Positions 31,113 through 38,241 of a DNA stretch of 38,241 bases are shown piece after piece; within the stretch, counting starts at the first letter, position 1, and every line of letters begins with the position of its first letter. The notes under the pieces are model-generated. The model was not told the origin of the DNA and did not search any database. It worked only from the letters and a program-made list of their open reading frames with translations. The position numbers and the translations under genes were made by a program. The DNA is from JAKSSE01 sp045597645 (GTDB lineage: Bacteria > Bacillota > Clostridia > Lachnospirales > Lachnospiraceae), in NCBI GenBank assembly GCA_045597645.1, contig JAZLKM010000010.1, positions 1 through 38,241 of the forward strand. The letters are read 5' to 3'.

Positions 31113-32586
31113 TCACATGAAGACAACATCATTCGAAGAAATCAAAAACTATTCAAATTATAACTTTGTTCCGGTGGCCAAGGAAGTGCTTGCTGATAGT
31201 ATTACACCTATCAACATACTTAAGCGCTTGGCTGCCGACAAAGAAAATTTCTATCTACTCGAGTCCGTAGAATCTAACGGACAGAGATCCCGTTATTCAT
31301 TCCTTGGATACGAGCCCAGATGCCGCGTCTATGGCAAAAATCATGTGGCGACTATCGTATGGCCTAGCGGCAATGAGGAGAGACTCCCCGGCGAGGCTGT
31401 AGAGGAACTTAAAAAAATAATAGCGCAGCATAATGCACCCAGGATTCCGGATATGCCAATATTTACCGGAGGTTTTGTGGGCTATTTTTCATATGAAATG
31501 ATAGGTTATGCAGAACCAAAGCTTAAGCTCAAGGAAAATGGGGTAAATGACTTTGACCTGCTGCTTTTCGATAGAGTCATCGTATATGATCATCAGATGC
31601 AAAAGCTTCTGCTTATAGCAAACTGCAATCCAAGTGAGGGCAGAGGCAGCTACGAGGCGGCTTTGTCTGAGATTCGTCGAATGGAGAGATATATTTTCTC
31701 AGATTCTAAGATCGATGAAAGTATATTTAAGATAGCGCCGGAGGATTTGGAGCCTGAATTTACCTGCAACTGTACGCAGGATGAATATGAGGATATGGTT
31801 CGAAAGACCATAGACTATATTCATGAAGGTGATATTTTCCAGGCTGTTGTCTCTAGAAAGTTTAAGGCACCTTATCATAGCAGTCTTCTTAGTGCATACA
31901 GAATGCTAAGGACAATGAATCCGTCGCCGTATATGTATTTCATGAATATCGGTGGCATGGAGATAACCGGTGCATCGCCGGAAACCATGGTTCGTCTGCA
32001 GGACGGTGAGATCACTACATTCCCTGTGGCAGGAACAAGGCCTAGGGGTAAGGACGATGCCACAGACCAGGCTCTCGAGAAGGAGCTTATGGCTGATGAG
32101 AAGGAGCTGGCAGAGCACAACATGCTGGTTGACCTGGCCCGCAACGATGTTGGCCGTATTGCTGACTACGGCAGTGTATATGTGGCTGAATATATGGCCA
32201 TTCACAGATTCTCTAAGGTAATGCATATAGCATCAACCGTAAAGGGGCAGCTGGCTGACAATAGGGAGAGCTACGACTGCATCACAGCACTGCTACCTGC
32301 AGGTACATTGTCCGGCGCACCTAAATTTAGGGCTTGCCAGATAATTGATGAGCTGGAAAAAGAGTACAGAGGTGTCTATGGAGGCGCCATAGGCTATATT
32401 GATTTCAGTGGAAATCTGGATGTGTGCATCACCATCCGTACAGCTGTAAAATACGATAATACAGTATACGTACAGGCTGGAGCCGGCATTGTGGCTGACT
32501 CAGTGCCTGCCAATGAATATCAGGAGTGCGCTAATAAGGCAGGAGCCGTAATCGAGGCAATCAAGAGAGCAGGGGAGGTAGGCTGA
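31105..32586 (+). CDS. trpE: Anthranilate synthase component I
   Basis: A 493-residue chorismate-utilising enzyme. The N-terminal part (about 20-180) includes the LLESVESNGQRSRYSFLG stretch, where LLES marks the tryptophan feedback-inhibition site of TrpE. The C-terminal part has the chorismate-binding core: PSPYMYFMNIG, GASPETMVRL, PVAGTRPRGKD, ELAEHNMLVDLARNDVGR, and GTLSGAPKFRACQIIDELE. It makes anthranilate from chorismate together with TrpG. Start 31105 overlaps the previous stop by eight bases; an ATG four codons later is possible. The TrpG start codon overlaps its TGA, implying coupled synthesis. Confidence 0.95.
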   Translation: MVNHMKTTSFEEIKNYSNYNFVPVAKEVLADSITPINILKRLAADKENFYLLESVESNGQRSRYSFLGYEPRCRVYGKNHVATIVWPSGNEERLPGEAVEELKKIIAQHNAPRIPDMPIFTGGFVGYFSYEMIGYAEPKLKLKENGVNDFDLLLFDRVIVYDHQMQKLLLIANCNPSEGRGSYEAALSEIRRMERYIFSDSKIDESIFKIAPEDLEPEFTCNCTQDEYEDMVRKTIDYIHEGDIFQAVVSRKFKAPYHSSLLSAYRMLRTMNPSPYMYFMNIGGMEITGASPETMVRLQDGEITTFPVAGTRPRGKDDATDQALEKELMADEKELAEHNMLVDLARNDVGRIADYGSVYVAEYMAIHRFSKVMHIASTVKGQLADNRESYDCITALLPAGTLSGAPKFRACQIIDELEKEYRGVYGGAIGYIDFSGNLDVCITIRTAVKYDNTVYVQAGAGIVADSVPANEYQECANKAGAVIEAIKRAGEVG

Positions 32587-33164
32587 TGATATTACTTATT
32601 GATAATTATGACAGCTTTTCCTACAACCTGGTGCAACTGATTGGAAAATTGCTAAAAGAAACCGGCGAAGAGATTCGAGTTATTAGAAATGACGCAATGA
32701 CAGTAAGCGAGATTGAGGCCGAGAATCCTCGCGCAATCATTCTTTCACCTGGACCAGGCAGACCTTGCGATGCCGGTGTATGTGAGGATGTGATAAGGGA
32801 ATTGTCAGAGAAGATTCCGATGCTTGGAATCTGCTTAGGTCATCAGGCAATATGCGAGGTGTTTGGAGCGACAGTTACCTACGCTAGGACTCTCATGCAC
32901 GGAAAGCAGAGTAAGATAAGTCATACAGACGATTCGCTTTTTGAAAATGTATCGGAGCATCCTGTAATAGCTCGATATCATTCACTGGCAGCAGATCCTG
33001 ATACAATGCCGGATTGTCTGGAAATCCTTGCCACTACAGACGATGGTGAGGTAATGGCTGTAAAGCATAGGACACGCATGGTATATGGAATGCAATATCA
33101 TCCCGAGAGTGTACTTACTCCAGAGGGTGAGCAGATGGTGAAAAATTTCCTTCACCTTGGTTAA
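32586..33164 (+). CDS. trpG: Anthranilate synthase glutamine amidotransferase component
   Basis: A 192-residue class I glutamine amidotransferase with the complete triad: nucleophile C83 in GICLGHQAI, H172 and E174 in YHPES. LSPGPGRPCDAG forms the oxyanion region. It delivers ammonia to TrpE. It is a separate subunit, not fused to TrpD. The ATG overlaps the trpE stop (TGATG). A 158-base gap with a putative leader peptide separates it from trpD. Confidence 0.94.
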   Translation: MILLIDNYDSFSYNLVQLIGKLLKETGEEIRVIRNDAMTVSEIEAENPRAIILSPGPGRPCDAGVCEDVIRELSEKIPMLGICLGHQAICEVFGATVTYARTLMHGKQSKISHTDDSLFENVSEHPVIARYHSLAADPDTMPDCLEILATTDDGEVMAVKHRTRMVYGMQYHPESVLTPEGEQMVKNFLHLG

Positions 33165-33322
33165 GTGTAGCAGCAATATTGATTAGTAACGAAACGGAAA
33201 GTCCGGTTCGATGTGGTCATGGTCCGACAGGGCTCAGGAGGATAACTGCATGACATGGCGATGGCGACGCTAATTCTGGTAGATGATTGAAACTAATTTT
33301 CCACATAGAAGGAGCGTATAAA
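33165..33322 (+). promoter_or_regulatory. Putative trp leader region between trpG and trpD
   Basis: This is the only sizeable gap in an otherwise tightly packed operon. It contains a short Trp-rich ORF (33250-33273). Competing short pairings are possible: GTCATG (33216-33221) with CATGAC (33249-33254, covering the ORF start), ATGTGG (33211-33216) with CCACAT (33301-33306, next to the trpD ribosome site), and ATTAG (33182-33186) with CTAAT at either 33270-33274 or 33293-33297. No classic terminator with a long T-run is seen. Confidence 0.4.
33250..33273 (+). CDS. Candidate trp leader peptide MTWRWRR
   Basis: Seven codons, ATG-ACA-TGG-CGA-TGG-CGA-CGC-TAA, behind a perfect AGGAGG (33236-33241) at eight-base spacing. 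Two of the seven codons are Trp, separated by the Arg codon CGA. Position inside the trp operon, just before trpD, is what one expects of a peptide whose translation senses Trp-tRNA. The ORF is tiny, and the TGG codons sit in a small ATGGCG repeat, so chance cannot be excluded. Confidence 0.45.
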   Translation: MTWRWRR

Positions 33323-34330
33323 ATGATTAGAGATGCACTTGAAAAAGTAGTAAATGGACAAAACCTCACTTCCGATGAGGCGTATGAAGTAATGCTTGAG
33401 ATGATGAGCGAGGACTCAAGCCAGATGCTTACAGCAGCATACCTTACTGCACTTCGCATGAAGGGCGAGACCATTGAGGAAATCACAGGATCAGCAAGAG
33501 GTATGCGTGAGCGCGCGATCCGTATCCTTGATGACGAGGAAGTTCTGGAGATAGTTGGTACAGGTGGAGATAAGGCCAACTCATTTAACATATCAACTGC
33601 GAGTTCACTGGTAGTCGCAGCATATGGTATTCCTGTGGCAAAGCATGGCAACCGCAGCGTATCATCAAAGTGTGGCGCGGCAGATGTACTTGAGTCACTG
33701 GGAGCAAAAATTACCATGACTCCACTTCGTTGTACTGAGGTGCTTAAGGAGACTGGCTTTACATTTATGTTTGCACAGGTATACCACAGTGCCATGAGAT
33801 TCGTAGGACCGGTACGTAAGGAGCTTGGACTTAGAACAATCTTCAACATTCTTGGACCTCTCAGCAACCCGGCAGGAGCATCATATCAGCTTATGGGTGT
33901 ATACTCAGCGGATCTTGTTGAGCCAATGGCAAAGGTACTTATGAATCTTGGAGTTAAGCGCGGAATGGTAGTATACGGTACCGACTGCCTTGATGAGATA
34001 TCACTTTCAGCTAAGACACTGTGCTGCGCTTTTCATGATGGTGAGATGGAGTCATTTGAGTTCGATCCGAAGGATTATGGATTTGAGCTGTGCACCAAGG
34101 ATGACCTTGTAGGTGGCGATCCTACAGAAAATGCACAGATTATCAGGGACATTTTTGATGGTCAGAAGGGACCAAAGAGAGATGCTGTCGTACTTAACTC
34201 AGCTGCCTGCATTTACATGCTGGAGGAAGGTACCTCTATGGCAGAGGCTATCAAGAAGGCGCAGGATGTCATCGACTCAGGCAAGGCAAAGGCAAAGCTT
34301 GCAGAGTTCGTAGAGGCAACAAATAAGTAA
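33323..34330 (+). CDS. trpD: Anthranilate phosphoribosyltransferase
   Basis: A 335-residue TrpD of usual length. The PRPP-binding glycine-rich loop reads VGTGGDKANSFNIST (near 75-89), with KHGNRSVSSKCGAADVLE after it and LGLRTIFNILGPLSNPA near 165-180. It attaches anthranilate to PRPP. The start at 33323 follows AAGGAGCG; the in-frame extension to 33287 lacks a site. Its codon bias is stronger than that of trpE or trpC. trpCF begins four bases after its stop. Confidence 0.95.
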   Translation: MIRDALEKVVNGQNLTSDEAYEVMLEMMSEDSSQMLTAAYLTALRMKGETIEEITGSARGMRERAIRILDDEEVLEIVGTGGDKANSFNISTASSLVVAAYGIPVAKHGNRSVSSKCGAADVLESLGAKITMTPLRCTEVLKETGFTFMFAQVYHSAMRFVGPVRKELGLRTIFNILGPLSNPAGASYQLMGVYSADLVEPMAKVLMNLGVKRGMVVYGTDCLDEISLSAKTLCCAFHDGEMESFEFDPKDYGFELCTKDDLVGGDPTENAQIIRDIFDGQKGPKRDAVVLNSAACIYMLEEGTSMAEAIKKAQDVIDSGKAKAKLAEFVEATNK

Positions 34331-34334
34331 GACT

Positions 34335-35726
34335 ATGATATTAGATGATATAGTAGCAAAAACAAAACTGCGTGTAGCCGAAGAAAAGGCGGCAGAGTCC
34401 ATCGAGAGTGTAAAAAATAGAGCTCTTGGTACCCACAGTAAGCTTCCGGCCTTCGCTTTTGAAAATGCATTACGAGGCGAGGATATTGGCTTTATCTGTG
34501 AGGTGAAAAAGGCATCGCCGTCAAAGGGACTTATTGCTCCGGATTTTCCATATGAGCAGATTGCGATTGAGTATGAAAGAAGCGGCGCAGCATGTATATC
34601 ATGCCTGACTGAACCATACTTTTTCCAGGGAAGTGACGAGTACCTTAAGGCAATAAAGCGCAGAGTAAATATTCCAGTAATCCGCAAGGACTTTGTCATT
34701 GATGAATATCAGATATATCAGGCTAAGGCCATGGATGCAGATGCGGTGCTTTTGATATGTGCCATCCTGGATGACCAGCAGCTAAAGGACTATTTAGCGC
34801 TTGCAAAATCATTGGGGCTTTCTGCTCTGGTTGAGACTCACGATGAGGAGGAGATGCGCAGAGCACTTGCAAGCGGCGCTACGCTTATTGGTGTAAATAA
34901 TCGTAACCTCAAGGATTTTACAGTGGATATCAATAATAGCACCAGGCTTCGTGCAATGGTGCCGCCTGAGATCACATTTGTAGCTGAGAGTGGTATTAAG
35001 ACCGGCTCAGATATCAAGGTTCTGAAGGAAGCAGGTGTAAATGGTGTTCTGATAGGTGAGACATTGATGCGATCTCCTGAGAAGACCAAAATGCTGGGAG
35101 AGCTTGGCGGAGCCAAGGTCAAAATCTGTGGGCTCACAAGGTTGGAAGATATTGACGCTGTGAATTATGCAAAGCCGGACTATATAGGATTTGTTTTTGC
35201 AAATACAAGGCGTAAAGTGGAAGATAGGCAGGCTCAGATACTTAGAGCCAGACTTATGAACCCCATTAAAGCTGTGGGGGTCTTCGTAAATGAGCCTATT
35301 TCCCACATCGTACAGCTGGTAAAAAACGAAATAATCGATTTGGTCCAGATACATGGTGACGAAAGCGAAGATTACATAGAGTGCCTGATGGATAAGGTGG
35401 ACATACCTGTTATTAAGGGGATTAGAGTCACTGGAAAGAGCGAGATTTCCTATGCCATGGCATGTGAGACGGATATGGTGCTACTTGATGCCTATAGGCA
35501 GGAAATGTACGGCGGCACGGGTGAGGAGTTTGACCATAACCTGATACCAGGCAATTTCAGAAAGTACTTTTTGGCAGGTGGAATCACACCAGAAAATGTA
35601 CGCGGCGTAATAAAGGAATATCATCCGTATTGTGTGGATGTATCAAGCGGTGTTGAGACAAATGGTCTTAAGGACCGCGACAAGATAATTAGACTCGTAG
35701 AGGAAGTGAGGGCAAGTTATGAGTAA
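34335..35726 (+). CDS. trpCF: Fused indole-3-glycerol-phosphate synthase / phosphoribosylanthranilate isomerase
   Basis: A 463-residue two-domain enzyme. Residues 1-255 are TrpC: ICEVKKASPSKG with the catalytic lysines, VIRKDFVIDEYQIYQA, and VAESGIKTGSD. Residues about 258-463 are TrpF: KVKICGLTRLEDIDA carrying the catalytic cysteine, PDYIGFVFANTRRKV, and DVSSGVETNGLKD with the catalytic aspartate. It carries out two successive (beta/alpha)8-barrel reactions from phosphoribosylanthranilate to indole-glycerol phosphate. The same order of fusion occurs in E. coli, whereas many Gram-positive bacteria keep the genes separate. It overlaps trpB by eight bases. Confidence 0.94.
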   Translation: MILDDIVAKTKLRVAEEKAAESIESVKNRALGTHSKLPAFAFENALRGEDIGFICEVKKASPSKGLIAPDFPYEQIAIEYERSGAACISCLTEPYFFQGSDEYLKAIKRRVNIPVIRKDFVIDEYQIYQAKAMDADAVLLICAILDDQQLKDYLALAKSLGLSALVETHDEEEMRRALASGATLIGVNNRNLKDFTVDINNSTRLRAMVPPEITFVAESGIKTGSDIKVLKEAGVNGVLIGETLMRSPEKTKMLGELGGAKVKICGLTRLEDIDAVNYAKPDYIGFVFANTRRKVEDRQAQILRARLMNPIKAVGVFVNEPISHIVQLVKNEIIDLVQIHGDESEDYIECLMDKVDIPVIKGIRVTGKSEISYAMACETDMVLLDAYRQEMYGGTGEEFDHNLIPGNFRKYFLAGGITPENVRGVIKEYHPYCVDVSSGVETNGLKDRDKIIRLVEEVRASYE

Positions 35727-36906
35727 GACCGGACGATTCGGTGAATACGGCGGCCAGTATATACCAGAGACATTGATGACAGCTATCCATGAGCTGGAGG
35801 CTGCCTATGAGCATTATAAAAATGATCCGCAGTTCATAGCAGAGCTGGATGATCTGATGAAAAATTATGCAGGTCGTCCTTCTAATCTGTATTATGCAGA
35901 AAATATGACCAAGGACTTGGGCGGAGCAAAGGTATATCTAAAGCGTGAGGATTTAAACCATACAGGTTCGCACAAGATTAATAACGTACTAGGTCAGGTT
36001 CTCTTGGCGAAAAAGATGGGTAAGACCCGAGTAATCGCTGAGACAGGTGCAGGACAGCATGGAGTTGCAACCGCTACTGCAGCGGCTCTTATGAACATGG
36101 AATGTGAGATTTTCATGGGCAAGGAGGATGTAGAGCGCCAGATACTTAACTGCTACCGCATGGAGCTTTTAGGGGCAAAGGTACACGCAGTTACCTCAGG
36201 CACTCAGGTTCTTAAGGACGCTGTAAATGAGGCAATGCGCGAGTGGACCAGACGTTGCGATGACACTCTCTATGTACTTGGTTCAGTAATGGGACCACAT
36301 CCATTCCCGACTATCGTTAGAGATTTTCAGAGTGTTATCGGAAAAGAAATTAAGGCTCAGCTTCAGGAAAAGGAGGGCAGACTGCCGGATGCTGTTATCG
36401 CATGCGTAGGTGGCGGCTCAAATGCAATGGGAGCGTTCTTTGATTTCATACCGGATGAGAGCGTAGAGCTTATCGGATGCGAGGCAGCAGGACTTGGCGT
36501 AGATAATCCTAAGAATGCGGCTACAATTGCAAATGGTAGCACCGGTATTTTCCACGGAATGAAGTCTATTTTCTGCCAGGATGAATATGGCCAGATTGCA
36601 CCAGTTTACTCAATATCAGCAGGTCTGGACTATCCGGGAATTGGACCGGAGCATGCTATGCTCCACTCTACCGGACGTGCAAAGTATGTGCCGATCACTG
36701 ATCAGGAGGCTGTAAATGCGTTTGAGTATCTCTCAAGAGTAGAGGGTATCATACCTGCAGTAGAGAGCTCTCACGCTGTGGCATATGCTCTTAAGTATGT
36801 ACCGACACTTTCAAAGGACAAGATTGTAGTCATCAATATCTCTGGTAGAGGTGACAAGGACGTGGCTGCAATTGCTAGATATCGCGGGGTAGAAATCTAT
36901 GAGTAA
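35719..36906 (+). CDS. trpB: Tryptophan synthase beta subunit
   Basis: A 395-residue TrpB1-type subunit. The PLP lysine is K86 in HTGSHKINN; catalytic E108 lies in AETGAGQHG; the phosphate loop is GGGSNAMG; and LNHTGSHK, FSVI-type helix and SAGLDYPGIGPEHA follow in order. It condenses indole with serine. Overlaps of eight bases with trpCF upstream and trpA downstream show a tightly coupled operon end. Confidence 0.96.
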   Translation: MSKTGRFGEYGGQYIPETLMTAIHELEAAYEHYKNDPQFIAELDDLMKNYAGRPSNLYYAENMTKDLGGAKVYLKREDLNHTGSHKINNVLGQVLLAKKMGKTRVIAETGAGQHGVATATAAALMNMECEIFMGKEDVERQILNCYRMELLGAKVHAVTSGTQVLKDAVNEAMREWTRRCDDTLYVLGSVMGPHPFPTIVRDFQSVIGKEIKAQLQEKEGRLPDAVIACVGGGSNAMGAFFDFIPDESVELIGCEAAGLGVDNPKNAATIANGSTGIFHGMKSIFCQDEYGQIAPVYSISAGLDYPGIGPEHAMLHSTGRAKYVPITDQEAVNAFEYLSRVEGIIPAVESSHAVAYALKYVPTLSKDKIVVINISGRGDKDVAAIARYRGVEIYE

Positions 36907-37675
36907 AATAGCTGATGCATTTAAGAACGGTAAGGCGTTCATTCCATTTTTGACTGGTGGAGACCCGACTCTTGATGTTTCTAAGGAAATCATCTTGCAG
37001 ATGCAGGAGCAGGGCGCAGACCTTATTGAGATAGGTATACCATTTTCTGACCCCATCGCAGAGGGACCAGTCATCCAGGAGGCCAATGAGAGGGCACTGG
37101 CAGCTGGCTGCACCACAGACAAGCTTTTCGATATGCTGGCTTCTATCAAGGACCAGATAAGGGTTCCGCTGGTATTTTTGACATATGTAAATCCAATTTT
37201 CACTTATGGTCCAGAGAAATTCATGACCAGATGCAACGAGTGTGGCATTTCAGGTGTCATTGTTCCTGATCTTCCGTTTGAGGAGAAGGGGGAGATTGCA
37301 GATGTGTGCAAGGCTCATGACATCGATATGATTAGCCTTATCGCGCCTACTTCAAATGATCGTATCAAGATGATTGCAAAGGAGGCTACAGGCTATATCT
37401 ATTGCGTATCATCAATGGGTGTAACTGGTGTGAGAAGTGAGATTACAACCGATATCGCAGGTATGGTGTCTTTGGTACGTGAAGTCACTGACGTTCCGGT
37501 AGCAATAGGATTTGGTATCTCGACTCCTGAACAGGCAGAGGCTATGGCTGCTGTATCAGACGGAGCCATCGTGGGTAGTGCTATCGTGAAGATGATAGGT
37601 GCAAACGGAGTGGACAGCCCTGCTGTTGTAGGACAATATGTTGCAGATATGAAAGCTGCTGTGATGAAGGCATAA
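36899..37675 (+). CDS. trpA: Tryptophan synthase alpha subunit
   Basis: A 258-residue TrpA. The catalytic glutamate is E44 in LIEIGIPFSDP. The second catalytic acid of Salmonella TrpA (D60 in LADGP) is replaced by E55 in IAEGP, a substitution that keeps the carboxylate. LTYVNPIF, VPDLPFEE, SLIAPTSNDRI, and the mobile-loop region YIYCVSSMGVTG follow. It cleaves indole-glycerol phosphate and passes indole to TrpB. No terminator lies directly after it; the one after the tRNA probably serves the operon as well. Confidence 0.94.
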   Translation: MSKIADAFKNGKAFIPFLTGGDPTLDVSKEIILQMQEQGADLIEIGIPFSDPIAEGPVIQEANERALAAGCTTDKLFDMLASIKDQIRVPLVFLTYVNPIFTYGPEKFMTRCNECGISGVIVPDLPFEEKGEIADVCKAHDIDMISLIAPTSNDRIKMIAKEATGYIYCVSSMGVTGVRSEITTDIAGMVSLVREVTDVPVAIGFGISTPEQAEAMAAVSDGAIVGSAIVKMIGANGVDSPAVVGQYVADMKAAVMKA

Positions 37676-37692
37676 AAAAATTAAAAAAGATA

Positions 37693-37721
37693 TTGACATC
37701 ACATATGGTGTTTGATATTAT
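37693..37721 (+). promoter_or_regulatory. Strong sigma-A promoter of the tRNA gene
   Basis: Consensus TTGACA (37693-37698), a 17-base spacer and TATTAT (37716-37721), 29 bases before the tRNA. Confidence 0.88.
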
Positions 37722-37750
37722 AGTCAAGTCGCTTGGGAACAAGCGCAGAT

Positions 37751-37834
37751 GCGGAAGTGTCGGAATTGGCAGACGAGCAAGACTAAGGATCTTGTGACTG
37801 CAAAGTCGTGTGGGTTCAAGTCCCATCTTCCGCA
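37751..37834 (+). tRNA. tRNA-Leu with anticodon AAG
   Basis: An 84-base class II tRNA. The acceptor stem GCGGAAG (37751-37757) pairs with CTTCCGC (37827-37833), with discriminator A and no encoded CCA. The anticodon stem CAAGA/TCTTG encloses CTAAGGA, giving anticodon AAG (Leu, CUU codons). A long variable arm (GACT-GCAA-AGTC) and the T-loop TTCAAGT are as expected for tRNA-Leu. An A at the wobble position is uncommon in bacterial leucine tRNAs. Confidence 0.93.
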
Positions 37835-37843
37835 TAAAAAATG

Positions 37844-37877
37844 AGAGTAGGTACATTCGTACCTACTCTTATTTTTT
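37844..37877 (+). terminator. Intrinsic terminator after the tRNA
   Basis: AGAGTAGGTAC (37844-37854) and GTACCTACTCT (37859-37869) form a perfect 11-base pair stem with loop ATTC, followed by TATTTTTTT. Confidence 0.93.
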
Positions 37878-37880
37878 TCG

Positions 37881-38027
37881 CCGAGGAGTCCCTTGAAGCC
37901 CATGGGCTCAAGGTCTCCTCGGCGCATGAGCGCCTTCGTCGGTCGGTTCGGTGGAAAAAAGGTCCACTGGACCTTTTTCTGTTTCCACCTCACCCCATCT
38001 TTCGCATTACTAGGTGGAGAAAATGGG
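37881..38027 (+). other. Hairpin-rich gene-free stretch, possible small RNA
   Basis: CCGAGGAG (37881-37888) and CCTTGA (37891-37896) pair with TCAAGG (37908-37913) and CTCCTCGG (37915-37922) around a GCCCATGGGC palindrome. GGCGC/GCGCC (37921-37934) forms a second, overlapping hairpin. AAAAAAGGTCC (37955-37965) and GGACCTTTTT (37969-37978) form a terminator-like stem usable on either strand. TCCACCT (37984-37990) can pair with AGGTGGA (38012-38018). The remainder up to 38188 is AT-rich leader of the last gene; no protein-coding ORF is convincing. Confidence 0.5.
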
Positions 38028-38086
38028 CTTCTGTTTCAGGTTGATGGAGTTGCATACAACAAATATGGCGTGTGCTGGTGGATTTG

Positions 38087-38105
38087 ATGTTACGATTCGT
38101 ATCAT
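38087..38105. promoter_or_regulatory. Operator-like inverted repeat
   Basis: ATGTTACGA (38087-38095) and TCGTATCAT (38097-38105) are inverted copies with one mismatch around a central T, about 85 bases before the last gene start. The regulator is unknown. Confidence 0.3.
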
Positions 38106-38188
38106 AATGTGACGGATAGATTCTTTTAACTGTTTTTGTCCTTTGATAGCTTAAAAATTGCCATAGGCAAGAAAGCGAGGACAAAAGC

Positions 38189-38241
38189 ATGAGTAAAAAA
38201 GGAAGAAAAAATGTAAGGCGAGGACTGTTGTTTGAAGCATT
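38189..38241 (+). CDS. Start of an unidentified gene (cut by window end)
   Basis: Seventeen codons are visible (MSKKGRKNVRRGLLFEA) before the sequence ends. GCGAGGA lies seven to eight bases before the ATG, so it is a likely gene start. The strongly basic N-terminus gives no identification. Confidence 0.5.
   Translation, partial: MSKKGRKNVRRGLLFEA

Noticed and set aside
33191..33212. RNase P-like string GGAAAGTCCGG in the trpG-trpD gap
   Set aside because: The rest of an RNase P RNA is missing and the gap is far too short.
1..38241. CRISPR arrays, insertion sequences, prophage or integrase genes
   Set aside because: No regularly spaced identical repeats, transposase, integrase or phage genes were found in any part of the window.

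Overview
The window reads as chromosomal DNA of an anaerobic, pectin-using Gram-positive bacterium, most likely a motile member of the Lachnospiraceae (Butyrivibrio / Lachnospira / Pseudobutyrivibrio type). This rests on protein style (LplB/LplC-type permeases with a lipoprotein binding protein, a C_GCAxxG_C_C protein, DUF1294), strong AGGAGG ribosome sites, sigma-A and sigma-28-like promoters, and intrinsic terminators. It is an inference; no rRNA or marker gene is present.

Layout. 1-369: a gene-free, hairpin-rich stretch that looks like a structured RNA, then the terminator of a leftward L-arabinose/L-fucose isomerase family gene (370-1788). 2036-5387: an acidic coiled-coil protein behind a sigma-28-like promoter, an MFS transporter and a leftward GT2 glycosyltransferase. 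5548-8714: an HtrA-type protease followed closely by a cytoplasmic heparinase II/III-family protein. 8729-9667: a leftward AraC-type regulator. 10091-19185: a rhamnogalacturonan-I oligosaccharide locus (two permeases, binding lipoprotein, GH105 hydrolase, CE12-type acetylesterase, GH112 phosphorylase, L-rhamnose mutarotase). 19421-23474: the ketodeoxyuronate branch (KDPG aldolase with an extra VOC-like domain, KDG kinase, KduI, KduD). 23790-27342: small conserved genes and a TIR / transmembrane / beta-propeller protein. 27421-29100: phosphoglucomutase. 29146-30213: a leftward EF-hand-like protein, also behind a sigma-28-like promoter. 30489-37675: a cytidylate-kinase-like gene and trpE-G-D-CF-B-A. 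37751-37834: tRNA-Leu(AAG). 38189-end: the start of an unidentified gene.

How the genes work together. Imported RG-I oligosaccharides would be deacetylated (CE12), stripped of the terminal unsaturated galacturonate (GH105), and the Gal-Rha unit phosphorolysed (GH112) to Gal-1-P plus L-rhamnose, whose anomers RhaM interconverts. The unsaturated uronate passes through KduI, KduD, KDG kinase and KDPG aldolase to pyruvate and glyceraldehyde-3-phosphate. No transport ATPase and no secreted pectinase is present, so those must lie elsewhere.

The most interesting unlisted signals are: (i) an ATGGTCRAAAT motif placed exactly 48 nt from the -10 box of both the ABC-transporter promoter and the isomerase promoter, suggesting one regulon; (ii) a seven-codon ORF with two Trp codons behind a perfect AGGAGG in the trpG-trpD gap, a candidate trp leader peptide; (iii) two sigma-28-like promoters on signal-peptide-less proteins, one followed by an early terminator that would yield an ~80-nt RNA; (iv) large hairpin clusters on both sides of kduD; (v) the KDPG aldolase-VOC and esterase-SLH-like fusions; and (vi) the TIR-propeller protein.
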